This document shows positions 1 to 7,900 of a DNA stretch of 53,946 nucleotides, one piece after another. The DNA is from an uncultured Clostridia bacterium. Its GTDB lineage: Bacteria; Bacillota; Clostridia; Christensenellales; UBA1242. Each line of letters begins with the position of its first letter. Position 1 is the stretch's first letter. The stretch spans positions 1-53,946 of the forward strand of contig CANQDP010000002.1 in assembly GCA_947593585.1 (NCBI GenBank), read 5' to 3'. The translations under genes were made by a program, and so were the position numbers. A model generated the notes under the pieces. That model did not search any database. It saw only the letters and a list, made by a program, of their open reading frames with translations, and was not told the DNA's origin.

Positions 1-133
1 GCCTATCCATATCTTCCTCGTCGAAAAATTCGCTTTTGCTCGTTTGCTAAAGCAAACCTCGGCTTTTGCTCTTTTTCTCCTCTTTCTCTGCAAACTTTTA
101 TTTTGCAGAGATATTGTGCGTTGTGGAAGATTG
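1..133. repeat. Short duplicated segment and hairpin downstream of the DAK-like gene
   Basis: Bases 1-17 repeat bases 158-174, which lie inside the 3' coding end of the neighbouring 88-residue gene, so this looks like a partial duplication of that gene's tail. Bases 85-94 and 102-111 form a perfect 10-bp inverted repeat (TCTCTGCAAA). It is not followed by a T-run on either strand, so it is not a convincing terminator. Bases 120-131 are also the inverse of 167-178. No complete gene is seen here. Confidence 0.35.
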
Positions 134-400
134 CTAGCCTTTTAGTCCTCTGCTTTGCCTATCCATATCTTCCACAACGATGTCGCAAATTTCGCCAACT
201 GTGGAGCAATATTTAAGCACATCCCAAGGCTCATTTGTGTGGAAATGGATTTTTATTGTTTCGCTCGTGGCTCCCAATCCATCGCCAACCACAATCAAGC
301 AATCGCCTTTAAAATTTTTCAAAAAATAATCGCGAATATCATCTTCACTTAAATTTTTGCCTTCAATTAGAAGTTGAGTGTCATATCTAAATTCAATCAT
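134..400 (-). CDS. Small stand-alone protein resembling the middle domain of FakA/YloV (DAK family)
   Basis: The 88-residue product resembles only the middle part of fatty-acid kinase FakA (YloV) and other DAK-type proteins. The stretch DCLIVVGDGLG, then IKIHFHTNEP, then VGEICDIVVEDM follows the family pattern of a VVGD motif, a VHVHT-P motif and an IENM-like end. The kinase (DhaL) and C-terminal parts are absent, so it cannot be a complete kinase; it may assist a partner encoded elsewhere or be a relic. The ATG at 400 has AGGAGA just upstream. A TTTACT-17-TATAAT promoter lies beyond it at about 424-452. The family match is a reading of motifs, not an alignment. Confidence 0.55.
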   Translation of the reverse strand: MIEFRYDTQLLIEGKNLSEDDIRDYFLKNFKGDCLIVVGDGLGATSETIKIHFHTNEPWDVLKYCSTVGEICDIVVEDMDRQSRGLKG

Positions 401-512
401 AGTTTCTCCTATGCTTTTTTATTATAAAATAAATTTTTGAAAAAGTAAAACATTTTTCACCGCTCAATTTTGCCCTAATTTTAAAATTTATTGAAATAAA
501 AAACAAATAGGT

Positions 513-541
513 TTGACAAAATTAAATTTAGAAAATATAAT
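513..541 (+). promoter_or_regulatory. Consensus sigma-70 type promoter for leaderless recF
   Basis: TTGACA at 513-518, a 17-base spacer and TATAAT at 536-541 match the consensus exactly. The ATG of recF begins at 549, seven bases after the -10 box, where transcription should start. There is no Shine-Dalgarno sequence between them, so the message is probably leaderless. The longer reading frame that opens at the TTG of the -35 box is therefore not the protein start. Confidence 0.8.
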
Positions 542-548
542 TATAAAA

Positions 549-1622
549 ATGGAAATAAAAGAGGTTAAACTTAATAATTTTAGAAATTACAGTCAAGCAA
601 AAATAGATTTTAAGAATGGTTTAAATTTCATTGTTGGCAAAAACGCACAAGGCAAAACGAATTTGTTGGAAAGCATATATATTTCAAGCATTGGCAAAAG
701 CCCAAGGATAAGGAAAGATAAATTAATCATTAAATTTGGTGAAGAGCGCGCAAAAATTGACATTGATTTTTTCACTCTCGCAGGCAAAAAAAACATTCAA
801 ATTTTTTTGGATAAGCAAAATAAAAAAGCGATTAAAATAAACAATCTTAATGTGCTGAAACTCACTGAATTGGTGGGGTGCTTATCTGTGGTTTATTTCA
901 GCCCAGATGAACTAAAACTCATCAAAGAAGTGCCTGAGGATAGACGCACCTTTTTAGATATTTCCATAAGTCAGTTTGACAAAAATTATTTATATAACCT
1001 ATTAAAATACGATAAAATTTTGCGCCAGAGAAACACGATTTTGAAGTCTAACGAAAGCATTAATAGCAAGATTGAACAATTAAAACTTTTCACTCCGCAA
1101 TTGGTTGACACGGCTGAAAAAATCATTTTAAAGCGCCTAGAATTTGTGGAAAATTTGCGCCCTATTGCAAAAGAAATTCACAAAAAAATCACGCTAGATG
1201 AAGATTTAGAAATTGAATATAGTTATAGGCCAAATGATAAGCCTATTAAAGAAGATTTAAGCGAACAATTTGAAAAGATAATAAATAAAGAAATTGAGCT
1301 TGGCTACACTTGCCTTGGCCCGCACCGTGATGATTTGGAGTTTAAAATTAACGGGTTAGATTGCAAAAATTTTGCAAGCCAGGGTCAGCAACGAACGGTT
1401 GCACTTGTGGTGAAACTCTCACTCATGGAAGTGATAAAAAACGAAATTAATGAATATCCAATCTTGTTGCTTGACGATGTGCTGAGCGAGCTCGATTTGG
1501 CAAGGCAGAATAGGCTTTTGGAGTTTTCCACAAAATATCAAACACTAATCACTTGCACCAATCTGCCCGAAACAAATTTGCCTTATAATGAAATTAAAAT
1601 TGAAAATGGTGCAGTTTTATAA
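549..1622 (+). CDS. recF: DNA replication and repair protein RecF
   Basis: RecF is an SMC/ABC-like ATPase that binds gapped DNA and helps load RecA in recombinational repair. The 357-residue product starts with the family-typical hydrophobic strand and FRNY. It has a Walker A motif GKNAQGKTN at about residues 30-38, the signature region SQGQQRT near residue 280, and Walker B LLLDDVLSELD near 310. The motif GPHRDD is also family-typical. The start at 549 is chosen because the upstream in-frame TTG is inside the promoter. In most Firmicutes recF follows dnaN; here it stands alone, about 1.5 kb beyond the end of dnaA. Confidence 0.95.
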   Translation: MEIKEVKLNNFRNYSQAKIDFKNGLNFIVGKNAQGKTNLLESIYISSIGKSPRIRKDKLIIKFGEERAKIDIDFFTLAGKKNIQIFLDKQNKKAIKINNLNVLKLTELVGCLSVVYFSPDELKLIKEVPEDRRTFLDISISQFDKNYLYNLLKYDKILRQRNTILKSNESINSKIEQLKLFTPQLVDTAEKIILKRLEFVENLRPIAKEIHKKITLDEDLEIEYSYRPNDKPIKEDLSEQFEKIINKEIELGYTCLGPHRDDLEFKINGLDCKNFASQGQQRTVALVVKLSLMEVIKNEINEYPILLLDDVLSELDLARQNRLLEFSTKYQTLITCTNLPETNLPYNEIKIENGAVL

Positions 1623-1629
1623 TTTAGCC

Positions 1630-1657
1630 TTGACAAATAAAATTTTTATGATAGAAT
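1630..1657 (+). promoter_or_regulatory. Promoter of the 101-residue zinc-finger-like gene
   Basis: TTGACA at 1630-1635, a 16-base spacer and TAGAAT at 1652-1657. It overlaps an upstream in-frame ATG (1656), which is therefore too early to be the start. The AGGAG just before 1674 marks the real start. Confidence 0.6.
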
Positions 1658-1673
1658 GAAACTAGGAGAAAAA

Positions 1674-1979
1674 ATGGAAGCAAAAGAAAGTTTAAATAGC
1701 GAACAACGCAAGCCAATGCTAGCAGAAATAATTTCAAAATATGCCAAAAAGGCTTTTGGGCGCAAAAGGCTAAAAGAAAGTTTCCTCACCTGCCCAGATT
1801 GTGGCAACGCTTTGCCTTTCAACTCAATTTTTAGAATATATATGCACTCAAACAGCGAAGATCTTAATTGTTGGTATCAAGCAAACGAGTTTGGCGAGTG
1901 TGTGGATAACAATCAGATGCGAGCAGAGAGAATTGCAAAATTTAATGGAGAAAATTTTAACGAAACAAAATTTGAATAA
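1674..1979 (+). CDS. Hypothetical small protein with one CPDCG motif
   Basis: I do not recognise this 101-residue protein. It has a basic, helical N-terminal half (lysine- and arginine-rich to about residue 40), then one CPDCG motif, and two later cysteines about 30 and 37 residues further on. A single zinc site is possible but not shown. It sits between recF and galE in the same direction, with its own promoter and an intrinsic terminator immediately after the stop. Start at 1674 follows AGGAG by six bases. Confidence 0.6.
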   Translation: MEAKESLNSEQRKPMLAEIISKYAKKAFGRKRLKESFLTCPDCGNALPFNSIFRIYMHSNSEDLNCWYQANEFGECVDNNQMRAERIAKFNGENFNETKFE

Positions 1980-1980
1980 A

Positions 1981-2004
1981 AAGTGGCAAATTGCCACTTT
2001 TTTT
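1981..2004 (+). terminator. Intrinsic terminator after the 101-residue gene
   Basis: AAGTGGC and GCCACTT form a 7-bp stem (extendable inwards) directly followed by a run of T. Confidence 0.8.
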
Positions 2005-2024
2005 CATAAAACTTATAAATTATT

Positions 2025-2052
2025 TTGAAAATTTAGTTTTATTTGTTATAAT
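2025..2052 (+). promoter_or_regulatory. Promoter of galE
   Basis: TTGAAA at 2025-2030, 16 bases, TATAAT at 2047-2052. A strong AGGAGG lies just before the ATG at 2083, so this is a conventional leadered gene. Confidence 0.7.
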
Positions 2053-2082
2053 TTAACTAAATTCATTAATAGGAGGTTTTTA

Positions 2083-3102
2083 ATGATTTTATTAACAGGT
2101 GGGCTTGGATATATTGGCTCACACACGGCAGTGGAACTGCTAAACGCAGGCGAAGATGTTGTTTGCTTAGACAACCTTTCAAATAGCGACATTTCTGTGA
2201 AAGACAAAATTAAGCAAATTGTTTGCAAAACTCGTGAATTGACCGATGACAATTTTAAGGTTTATATCGGTGATGCTCGCGACTATAAATTGGTGGACAA
2301 AATCTTTTGTGAAAACAAAATCAGTTCGGTAATTCATTTTGCCGGGTTAAAAGCGGTTGGAGAATCGGTGAAACTCCCTCTTGAATATTACGACAACAAC
2401 CTTATTTCCACAATCAACCTGCTTGAAGTGATGAAAAAGCATGGAGTTAAAAATTTCGTGTTTAGCTCGTCGGCAACAGTTTATGGTGCGGCAAAGTCTA
2501 TGCCAATCTATGAAAACTTTGAAACAGGTGCGGTAACCAACCCTTATGGTCGCACAAAATATTTCATTGAAGAAATCTTAAAAGATGTTTATGCTAGCGA
2601 TAAATCTTTCAACATCATCATTTTAAGATATTTCAACCCTATTGGGGCGCATGATAGTGGGCTTATTGGTGAAAACCCTAATGGAATTCCAAATAATCTT
2701 ATGCCATATATTTCCCGCGTGGCAACAGGCAAACTTGAATATTTAAGTGTATTTGGTGATGACTACAACACTCATGACGGCACAGGCGTGAGAGATTATA
2801 TTCATGTGGTTGATTTGGCGCTTGGGCATGTGAAGGCTGTGAAAAAGTTAAAGTCTAAATGCGGGCTAAAAATCTACAATCTTGGCACGGGCGTTGGCTA
2901 TTCAGTGCTAGACATTGTGAATGCCTACAACAAAGTGTGCGGTGGCAAGGTTAAATATAAGATTGTTGGGCGCAGACCGGGCGATATAGACATCTGCTAT
3001 GCGAATGCAGACAAAGCAAAGAAAGAGCTTGGCTGGGTGGCAGAAAGAAATCTTGAAAATATGTGCAAAACGAGTTATAACTTTGAAAAGAAAAATAAAT
3101 AG
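2083..3102 (+). CDS. galE: UDP-glucose 4-epimerase
   Basis: GalE interconverts UDP-glucose and UDP-galactose with bound NAD, supplying galactose units for surface glycans and the Leloir pathway. The 339-residue product begins with the Rossmann motif GGLGYIGSH at residues 6-14. It has SSSATVYG near residue 125, the catalytic serine region, and the YGRTK active-site Tyr/Lys pair near 150. The ending LGW-AERNLENM is also typical. Length is normal for the family. It is flanked by terminators on both sides, so it is a single-gene unit. It may feed the polysaccharide locus at 31.8-40.8 kb. Confidence 0.95.
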   Translation: MILLTGGLGYIGSHTAVELLNAGEDVVCLDNLSNSDISVKDKIKQIVCKTRELTDDNFKVYIGDARDYKLVDKIFCENKISSVIHFAGLKAVGESVKLPLEYYDNNLISTINLLEVMKKHGVKNFVFSSSATVYGAAKSMPIYENFETGAVTNPYGRTKYFIEEILKDVYASDKSFNIIILRYFNPIGAHDSGLIGENPNGIPNNLMPYISRVATGKLEYLSVFGDDYNTHDGTGVRDYIHVVDLALGHVKAVKKLKSKCGLKIYNLGTGVGYSVLDIVNAYNKVCGGKVKYKIVGRRPGDIDICYANADKAKKELGWVAERNLENMCKTSYNFEKKNK

Positions 3103-3125
3103 TGGCGCTTGCCACTATTTTTTTA
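3098..3125. terminator. Bidirectional terminator between galE and dnaA
   Basis: AATAGTGGC and GCCACTATT form a perfect 9-bp stem with a 4-base loop. T-runs follow on the plus strand and an A-rich stretch lies on the other side, so it can serve both convergent genes. The galE stop codon overlaps the stem. Confidence 0.8.
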
Positions 3126-4466
3126 TGATTTCATTAATCTTGATTTGATGTCGTTCACCAACACTTTTGTGTGTGGGTTGGTTTTTATTTGATTTGAAAT
3201 TTTATCACGCGCGTGCATCACTGTGGTGTGGTCCCTTCCAAATATTGACCCTATTGCGGTGAGAGGAATATTAAGCAAATCGTTGATTAAATATATACAC
3301 ATCTGCCTTGGCTCAACAATTTCTTTATTTCGCTTGTTGCCAACCAAATCTTCTCTCGAAACTTTAAAGAACTCGCATATTGTGGAAATAATTTTGTCTG
3401 CATCAAGCTCATTATGCTTCACTTCTCCATAATCTTTTAGTGCTTCTTTTGCATCTTCTATTGACGAACTGTTTTTCCCAAGCAGACTTGCATAAAACAC
3501 CACCTTAGATAAAAGCCCTTCCATTTCTCTTATGTTTGTGCTCGTCTTTTGGGCAATGAAATCCACCACATCGTTATCTATCAAAAACCCTTCTTGGGCA
3601 CATTTTTTCTTTATAATTGCCACTTTGGTTTCATAGTCTGGCTCTTGAATATCTTGAATAAGTCCGCTAGAGAAACGGCTTCTAAGCCTTTCTTCAAGTG
3701 CGCTCATCTCTTTTGGTGGGCGGTCGGACGCTATGATTATTTGTTTGTTGTTTTGATATAGTTCGTTATATGTGTTGAAAAATTCTTCTTGAATGCCCGT
3801 TTTGTTTGAAATAAATTGAATATCGTCCACCATCAACACATCAACATTTCTATACTTTTCTCTAAAATCGTTTGTGCTATTGCTCTTCACATTTTTTAGG
3901 CTTTCAACATAGTCGTTAGTGAACTTCTCGCAAGTTACATAAAGCACATTCAAATTTGGCTGATGCTCGTTTAAATAGTTGCCAACCGCGTGAAGCAAGT
4001 GTGTTTTGCCAAGCCCAACTCCGCCATAAATAAAAAGAGGATTAAACTTTTCACTTGGCTTTTCTGCCACGCTCTGCATGGCTGCGCACACTACTTGATT
4101 AGACTTGCCCACCACAAAGTTTTCAAAGGTATATTTTTTATTAAACTTGCTCTTTAAGTTTGAATTATCTTTAGTTTTTTCAATCTCTTCGTCTTGCTTC
4201 CTTAGGCTTTCTTCATATTCTTGCTTGTCAGTTATTCGCACAAATGTGTATGGAGTGAATTCTGTGCGCACGGCCTTGGTTAATTTTTCAAAAATTGCAG
4301 GTTGGTTAACCTGATTTTTTGCAGTAACGCTAGGCGCAATTAAAACCAATTCATCATTCACATATTGCACAGGTTGAAGATTGCTTATCCACAAATCAAA
4401 ATTGACGGCAGTAACTTCATTCTCCACCCTATTCAACACTTTTTTCCACTGACTATCTAGCAACAT
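3123..4466 (-). CDS. dnaA: Chromosomal replication initiator DnaA
   Basis: DnaA binds DnaA boxes, oligomerises with ATP and melts the origin. The 447-residue product has all four domains: an N-terminal helicase-interaction domain (W-K-L-N--E to about residue 80), a short charged linker, the AAA+ core and the DNA-binding domain. The core shows Walker A GGVGLGKTH near 149, Walker B VLMVDDIQF near 211, and the RLRSRFSSGL arginine-finger region. The C-terminal domain has the signature GRDHTTVMHA. The ATG at 4466 follows AGGAGAGAGT. It is transcribed away from dnaN, unlike the usual dnaA-dnaN operon. Confidence 0.97.
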   Translation of the reverse strand: MLLDSQWKKVLNRVENEVTAVNFDLWISNLQPVQYVNDELVLIAPSVTAKNQVNQPAIFEKLTKAVRTEFTPYTFVRITDKQEYEESLRKQDEEIEKTKDNSNLKSKFNKKYTFENFVVGKSNQVVCAAMQSVAEKPSEKFNPLFIYGGVGLGKTHLLHAVGNYLNEHQPNLNVLYVTCEKFTNDYVESLKNVKSNSTNDFREKYRNVDVLMVDDIQFISNKTGIQEEFFNTYNELYQNNKQIIIASDRPPKEMSALEERLRSRFSSGLIQDIQEPDYETKVAIIKKKCAQEGFLIDNDVVDFIAQKTSTNIREMEGLLSKVVFYASLLGKNSSSIEDAKEALKDYGEVKHNELDADKIISTICEFFKVSREDLVGNKRNKEIVEPRQMCIYLINDLLNIPLTAIGSIFGRDHTTVMHARDKISNQIKTNPHTKVLVNDIKSRLMKS

Positions 4467-4487
4467 ACTCTCTCCTAACTTTGACTA

Positions 4488-4516
4488 ATTATAAAAGATT
4501 TGCCGGGTTTTGTCAA
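4488..4516 (-). promoter_or_regulatory. Promoter of dnaA
   Basis: Reading the minus strand, TTGACA (4516-4511), a 17-base spacer and TATAAT (4493-4488) are a perfect consensus promoter. The start point lies about 15 bases before the ribosome binding site of dnaA. Confidence 0.8.
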
Positions 4517-4589
4517 ATAAATATCAAACCTAAAGGAAGGCTTTCAAAATGAGTTTTGCACACCATTTTTGGGGTTTTGCACATAGGTT

Positions 4590-4700
4590 TACACACATTT
4601 ATTCACAGTTTATGTGGATAAAATTTTCATATATATTGTGAATAATTAAGGTTTGAACACAACATATTGCGTTACTTTTGAGTTTTACACATTTCCACGC
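4590..4700. other. DnaA-box region between dnaA and dnaN (candidate oriC part)
   Basis: Three good DnaA boxes are visible: TTATTCACA at 4599-4607, TGTGGATAA (reverse of the perfect box TTATCCACA) at 4613-4621, and TGTGAATAA at 4637-4645. Weaker near-matches such as TTTTACACA occur at 4683-4691. A very AT-rich stretch from about 4720 to 4870 could be the unwinding element. The intergenic location between dnaA and dnaN is typical of origins. A denser cluster exists at 30475-30613, so which one fires is open. Confidence 0.6.
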
Positions 4701-4862
4701 CCTATAATATAATAACCACTAACAAAAAATTAATAAAATAAAAAAATATCTTGGCGGGGGATTTGGCAAAGCACTATTCTCTATGTAAAATTATAGATAC
4801 TGATAAGCAACAAATCTAATTAAATATTAATCAAAATTTTTCTACAAAATTTCACAAATTAT

Positions 4863-4891
4863 TTGACATTTTTATGGCGATTTGATAATAT
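4863..4891 (+). promoter_or_regulatory. Promoter of dnaN
   Basis: TTGACA at 4863-4868, 17 bases, TAATAT at 4886-4891. A ribosome binding site (GGGAG) precedes the ATG at 4931. Confidence 0.7.
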
Positions 4892-4930
4892 TGTGTTGTA
4901 ATATAAATAAGGGGTTAAAGGGAGCATAAA

Positions 4931-6028
4931 ATGAAATTCAAATGTGATGGCTTAGAGTTAAGCGAGGCAATAGGAGTTGTGTCCAAGGCCATTAGCAGCA
5001 AAACCACTTCTCAAATTCTTGAAGGAATCAAATTGGTGTGTGAAGAGGATAAATTAATCCTCACTTCAACCGACCTTGAAATGAGCGTTGAAAAGACGAT
5101 TCGTGCCGAGGTGATGAACGCTGGGCAAACGGTTGTGCCAGGAAGGCTGTTTGGTGAATATATCAAGAAGTTAACCAACGAGCAAATTGAATGTGAGCTT
5201 AATGAAAAAAATCAATTAAGAATTGCTTATACAGATAGTGAAGGCTCTATTCAGTGCATGGACATAAACGAGTTTCCTGAAATTCGCGAGATTGAAAAAA
5301 CCAACTATTTTGAAATTTCTAAGGACAATTTAAAATCATTAGTAAACAATGTGTTTTACGCTGTGGCTCAAGATGATTCTAGGCCGGTGCTTAAAGGCAT
5401 TTTGATTGAAACTAACGGCTCAGACATTCGTGCAGTGGCTGTGGACGGATGCAGGCTAAGCATTTCAAACAAAAAGCTTGAAAATAGCACAGGTGATTTC
5501 AAAATTATCGTGCCGGGCAGAAATCTAAATGAAATTTGCAAAATGCTTGATGGTGAAGGCAACATAAAAGTGTATGTTCACACTAATAACATTATGGTGG
5601 ACATTGGCGACACGATTGTGATAAACCGCTTGATTGATGGTCAGTTTATCAACTATAAGCAAATTTTGCCAAAAGACTTTGGCACGGTAGTTACCATCAA
5701 CAAAGAACAGTTTGAGGACGCTATTGATAGGGCGAGCGTTTTATCTAGGGTGGATAAAAACAACTTGGTTAAGTTTGATATTAAAGAAAAGAATTTAATG
5801 CTCACTTCAAATAGTGAAATTGGCTCAACCAAAGAAAACATCACGGTCGGCTTAAAAGGCAGTGATTTGGTGATTTCATTCAATTCAAAATATTTCACCG
5901 ATTGCTTGCGTGTGATAGATAATCCTTATGTTAAATTAAACTTCAACAGTGCAATTCAGCCATGTGTGATAACTCCTAGCGAAGGAAACGATTATTTATT
6001 CTTAATATTGCCGGTTAAAGCAAAATAG
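4931..6028 (+). CDS. dnaN: DNA polymerase III beta subunit (sliding clamp)
   Basis: The beta clamp encircles DNA and tethers the replicative polymerase. The 365-residue product has the three-repeat layout of the family. Recognisable segments include TDLEMSVEKTI near residue 47, SRPVLKGILIE near 150, VAVDGCRLS near 170, and the C-terminal PVKAK where typical clamps end in LP(M/V)R-like residues. Length is normal. It is a single-gene unit with its own promoter and terminator. It diverges from dnaA across the 464-base origin-like gap rather than following it. Confidence 0.95.
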   Translation: MKFKCDGLELSEAIGVVSKAISSKTTSQILEGIKLVCEEDKLILTSTDLEMSVEKTIRAEVMNAGQTVVPGRLFGEYIKKLTNEQIECELNEKNQLRIAYTDSEGSIQCMDINEFPEIREIEKTNYFEISKDNLKSLVNNVFYAVAQDDSRPVLKGILIETNGSDIRAVAVDGCRLSISNKKLENSTGDFKIIVPGRNLNEICKMLDGEGNIKVYVHTNNIMVDIGDTIVINRLIDGQFINYKQILPKDFGTVVTINKEQFEDAIDRASVLSRVDKNNLVKFDIKEKNLMLTSNSEIGSTKENITVGLKGSDLVISFNSKYFTDCLRVIDNPYVKLNFNSAIQPCVITPSEGNDYLFLILPVKAK

Positions 6029-6048
6029 TGGCAAACGCCACTTTTTTA
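6027..6048 (+). terminator. Intrinsic terminator after dnaN
   Basis: AGTGGC and GCCACT form a 6-bp stem with a 4-base loop followed by TTTTTT; the stop codon of dnaN overlaps its start. Confidence 0.75.
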
Positions 6049-6077
6049 TTCACTTTTGATATGATTTGGAGAAATGT

Positions 6078-6938
6078 ATGGATAAAGAAAAACAATTAAT
6101 TTTAGACGCCGCAAATCAATATACGGAATATATCACAAAAAACATTCCTCAAACTCATAATGATGAGGTTAGATATTATTTCAGTGGCTCAATTGCGATG
6201 CTTTTAATTATGGGTGCTAAATCTTTTTTAAGAGGCACTGTGGCTGGCAAGAAGTTTAAGCCAAGGGGAGAAAATATAGAAATTGACCCATCTTCTCAAA
6301 CCTGCTTAGAGCAAGGGATTAGAGCTTCTTCTAGCGGAGATGTGGATGTTGTGGAAATTGAAGATGATTATTTCTTAGGGTTTTCGTCTATATACAACAC
6401 AAAAAGAGTTAGGCAGAATTGCAGTCTAACAAAAACCCTATTTCCAACTTGGAGAGAATACCTAAATGGGAGCATATATCTTGACCTTTTAAATGATGAC
6501 AGAAAGATTAATGCTCATAACATTGCTTGCATAACATTAAAGGACGGCACAAAAGTCTATACAATTGACCCCGTTGATTTGATTTTCCACAAATTTGCAG
6601 ACGCCATTTCAGCGCTCAGAACTAGCGAAAATGCCAAAGCAAAAGGCGGAGATGAATATTCTGATAAAAAATACAAAAAAGACATAAAAGATTTTTGCTC
6701 ACTAGTGAATGGAATTTTGCCTTTAATTAAAGATTTTGATGTGAGTGCAACTTTGGATGAAATTCTAACTAATAACGAGCAATCCGCAATTAAATCATTG
6801 ATTGAAGGGAAGGATGAAGAGAGCGCTAGAAAATTTTATCAAGATTGCAAGCCTCATATAAAAAGTGGAAATGAACAACTCTTTAAAAAACTATTTGAAG
6901 AAATATTAAATAGATTTGCTTTAGTTAAAAGTTTATAA
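6078..6938 (+). CDS. Nucleotidyltransferase-fold protein, possibly AbiEii-like
   Basis: The 286-residue protein shows FSGSIAM near residue 34 and SSSGDVDVVEIE near 97. That spacing resembles the GS...D-x-D active site of nucleotidyltransferases, which add a nucleotide to a protein, RNA or small molecule. The later segment IDPVDLIFHKFADAI resembles the D-hh--K-hA/VD block seen in AbiEii-type toxins. No AbiEi-like partner is adjacent. The start at 6078 is preferred over an in-frame TTG at 6066 because GGAG stands six bases before it. The gene is bounded by terminators on both sides. Family assignment is tentative. Confidence 0.45.
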   Translation: MDKEKQLILDAANQYTEYITKNIPQTHNDEVRYYFSGSIAMLLIMGAKSFLRGTVAGKKFKPRGENIEIDPSSQTCLEQGIRASSSGDVDVVEIEDDYFLGFSSIYNTKRVRQNCSLTKTLFPTWREYLNGSIYLDLLNDDRKINAHNIACITLKDGTKVYTIDPVDLIFHKFADAISALRTSENAKAKGGDEYSDKKYKKDIKDFCSLVNGILPLIKDFDVSATLDEILTNNEQSAIKSLIEGKDEESARKFYQDCKPHIKSGNEQLFKKLFEEILNRFALVKSL

Positions 6939-6941
6939 AAT

Positions 6942-6964
6942 AGTGGATTGCTCCACTTTTTTAT
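6942..6964 (+). terminator. Intrinsic terminator after the nucleotidyltransferase-like gene
   Basis: AGTGGA and TCCACT form a 6-bp stem with loop TTGC followed by TTTTTT. Confidence 0.75.
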
Positions 6965-6994
6965 TATCTAATATTATGTTTTTAGTGCAAAATA

Positions 6995-7003
6995 TGCTAT
7001 AAT
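6995..7003 (+). promoter_or_regulatory. Extended -10 promoter for a leaderless TtcA-like gene
   Basis: TGC-TATAAT (extended -10) ends six bases before the ATG at 7010. There is no room for a ribosome binding site, so the mRNA is predicted to begin at or beside the start codon. Confidence 0.65.
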
Positions 7004-7009
7004 AAAGAC

Positions 7010-7900
7010 ATGAAAGCAGATGATGTGGAAGAGAGCCTAAGAAAGCGTTTTAAAAAGGAGTTGTTTTCCCCTTTTTGTAAGGCAATTAATAAATATGATT
7101 TAATTCAGCCCAACGATAAAATTGCAGTGTGCATTTCTGGTGGGAAGGATAGTTTTTTGCTTGCCAAACTTTTTCAAGAATTAAAGCGTAGGCGCAATTT
7201 TATGGAAAGCAAAGAAGAAAACTTAAACGCCACAGCAAATGACGGCTTAGACCATAATGGGAAAAACAAAGAAAACAGGAGCTTTGAACTCGTGTTTTTG
7301 GTGATGGACCCCGGATATTCAAAAACTCATCGCAAGCAGATTGAGGATAATGCTAAATTATTAAACATTCCAATCAAGATTTTTAAATCAAACATTTTTG
7401 GAAATGTGGAAAATATTGAAAAATCTCCGTGCTATATTTGTGCGCGTATGAGGCGCGGATATTTATATAGCGAAGCAAAAAAATTAGGTTGCAACAAAAT
7501 TGCGCTCGGGCATCATTATGACGATGTGATTGAAACTATTTTGATGGGAATAATTTTTAGCGGACAATTCCAAACCATGATGCCAAAACTTAAGAGCACC
7601 AATTTTGAGGGAATGGAATTAATTAGGCCAATGTATTTAATTAGAGAAAAAAACATTTTGGCTTGGAAAAAATATAACAACTTAAATTTTTTGCAATGCG
7701 CTTGCAAATTCACAGAGAAAAATAAAGATGTTGAAAATAATTCAATGAGGCTAAAAATTAAAAATTTGATAGCCGATTTGGCAAAAGAAAACCCTCTTAT
7801 CGAGGGCAACATCTTTAAGAGTGTGGAGAATGTGAACCTTTCCACAATCATTTCATATAAAGATAAATTTGGTGAGCATAATTTTTTAGATAATTATTAA
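7010..7900 (+). CDS. TtcA-like PP-loop ATPase, probable tRNA 2-thiolation enzyme
   Basis: TtcA-type enzymes thiolate a cytidine in the tRNA anticodon loop using a PP-loop ATP pyrophosphatase and an Fe-S cluster. The 296-residue product has the PP-loop CISGGKDS near residues 42-49. It has the paired cysteines of CYICARMRRG near 143, GHHYDDVIET near 167, and a third conserved cysteine in QCACKFTE near 230, the layout of TtcA. An insert between residues 60 and 90, rich in N, K and E, is unusual. The stop overlaps the convergent hydrogenase stop in a shared TTAA. Which base and tRNA it modifies cannot be told. Confidence 0.75.
   Translation: MKADDVEESLRKRFKKELFSPFCKAINKYDLIQPNDKIAVCISGGKDSFLLAKLFQELKRRRNFMESKEENLNATANDGLDHNGKNKENRSFELVFLVMDPGYSKTHRKQIEDNAKLLNIPIKIFKSNIFGNVENIEKSPCYICARMRRGYLYSEAKKLGCNKIALGHHYDDVIETILMGIIFSGQFQTMMPKLKSTNFEGMELIRPMYLIREKNILAWKKYNNLNFLQCACKFTEKNKDVENNSMRLKIKNLIADLAKENPLIEGNIFKSVENVNLSTIISYKDKFGEHNFLDNY

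Noticed and set aside
85..111. Terminator near the left edge
   Set aside because: The 10-bp hairpin has no T-run on either strand.
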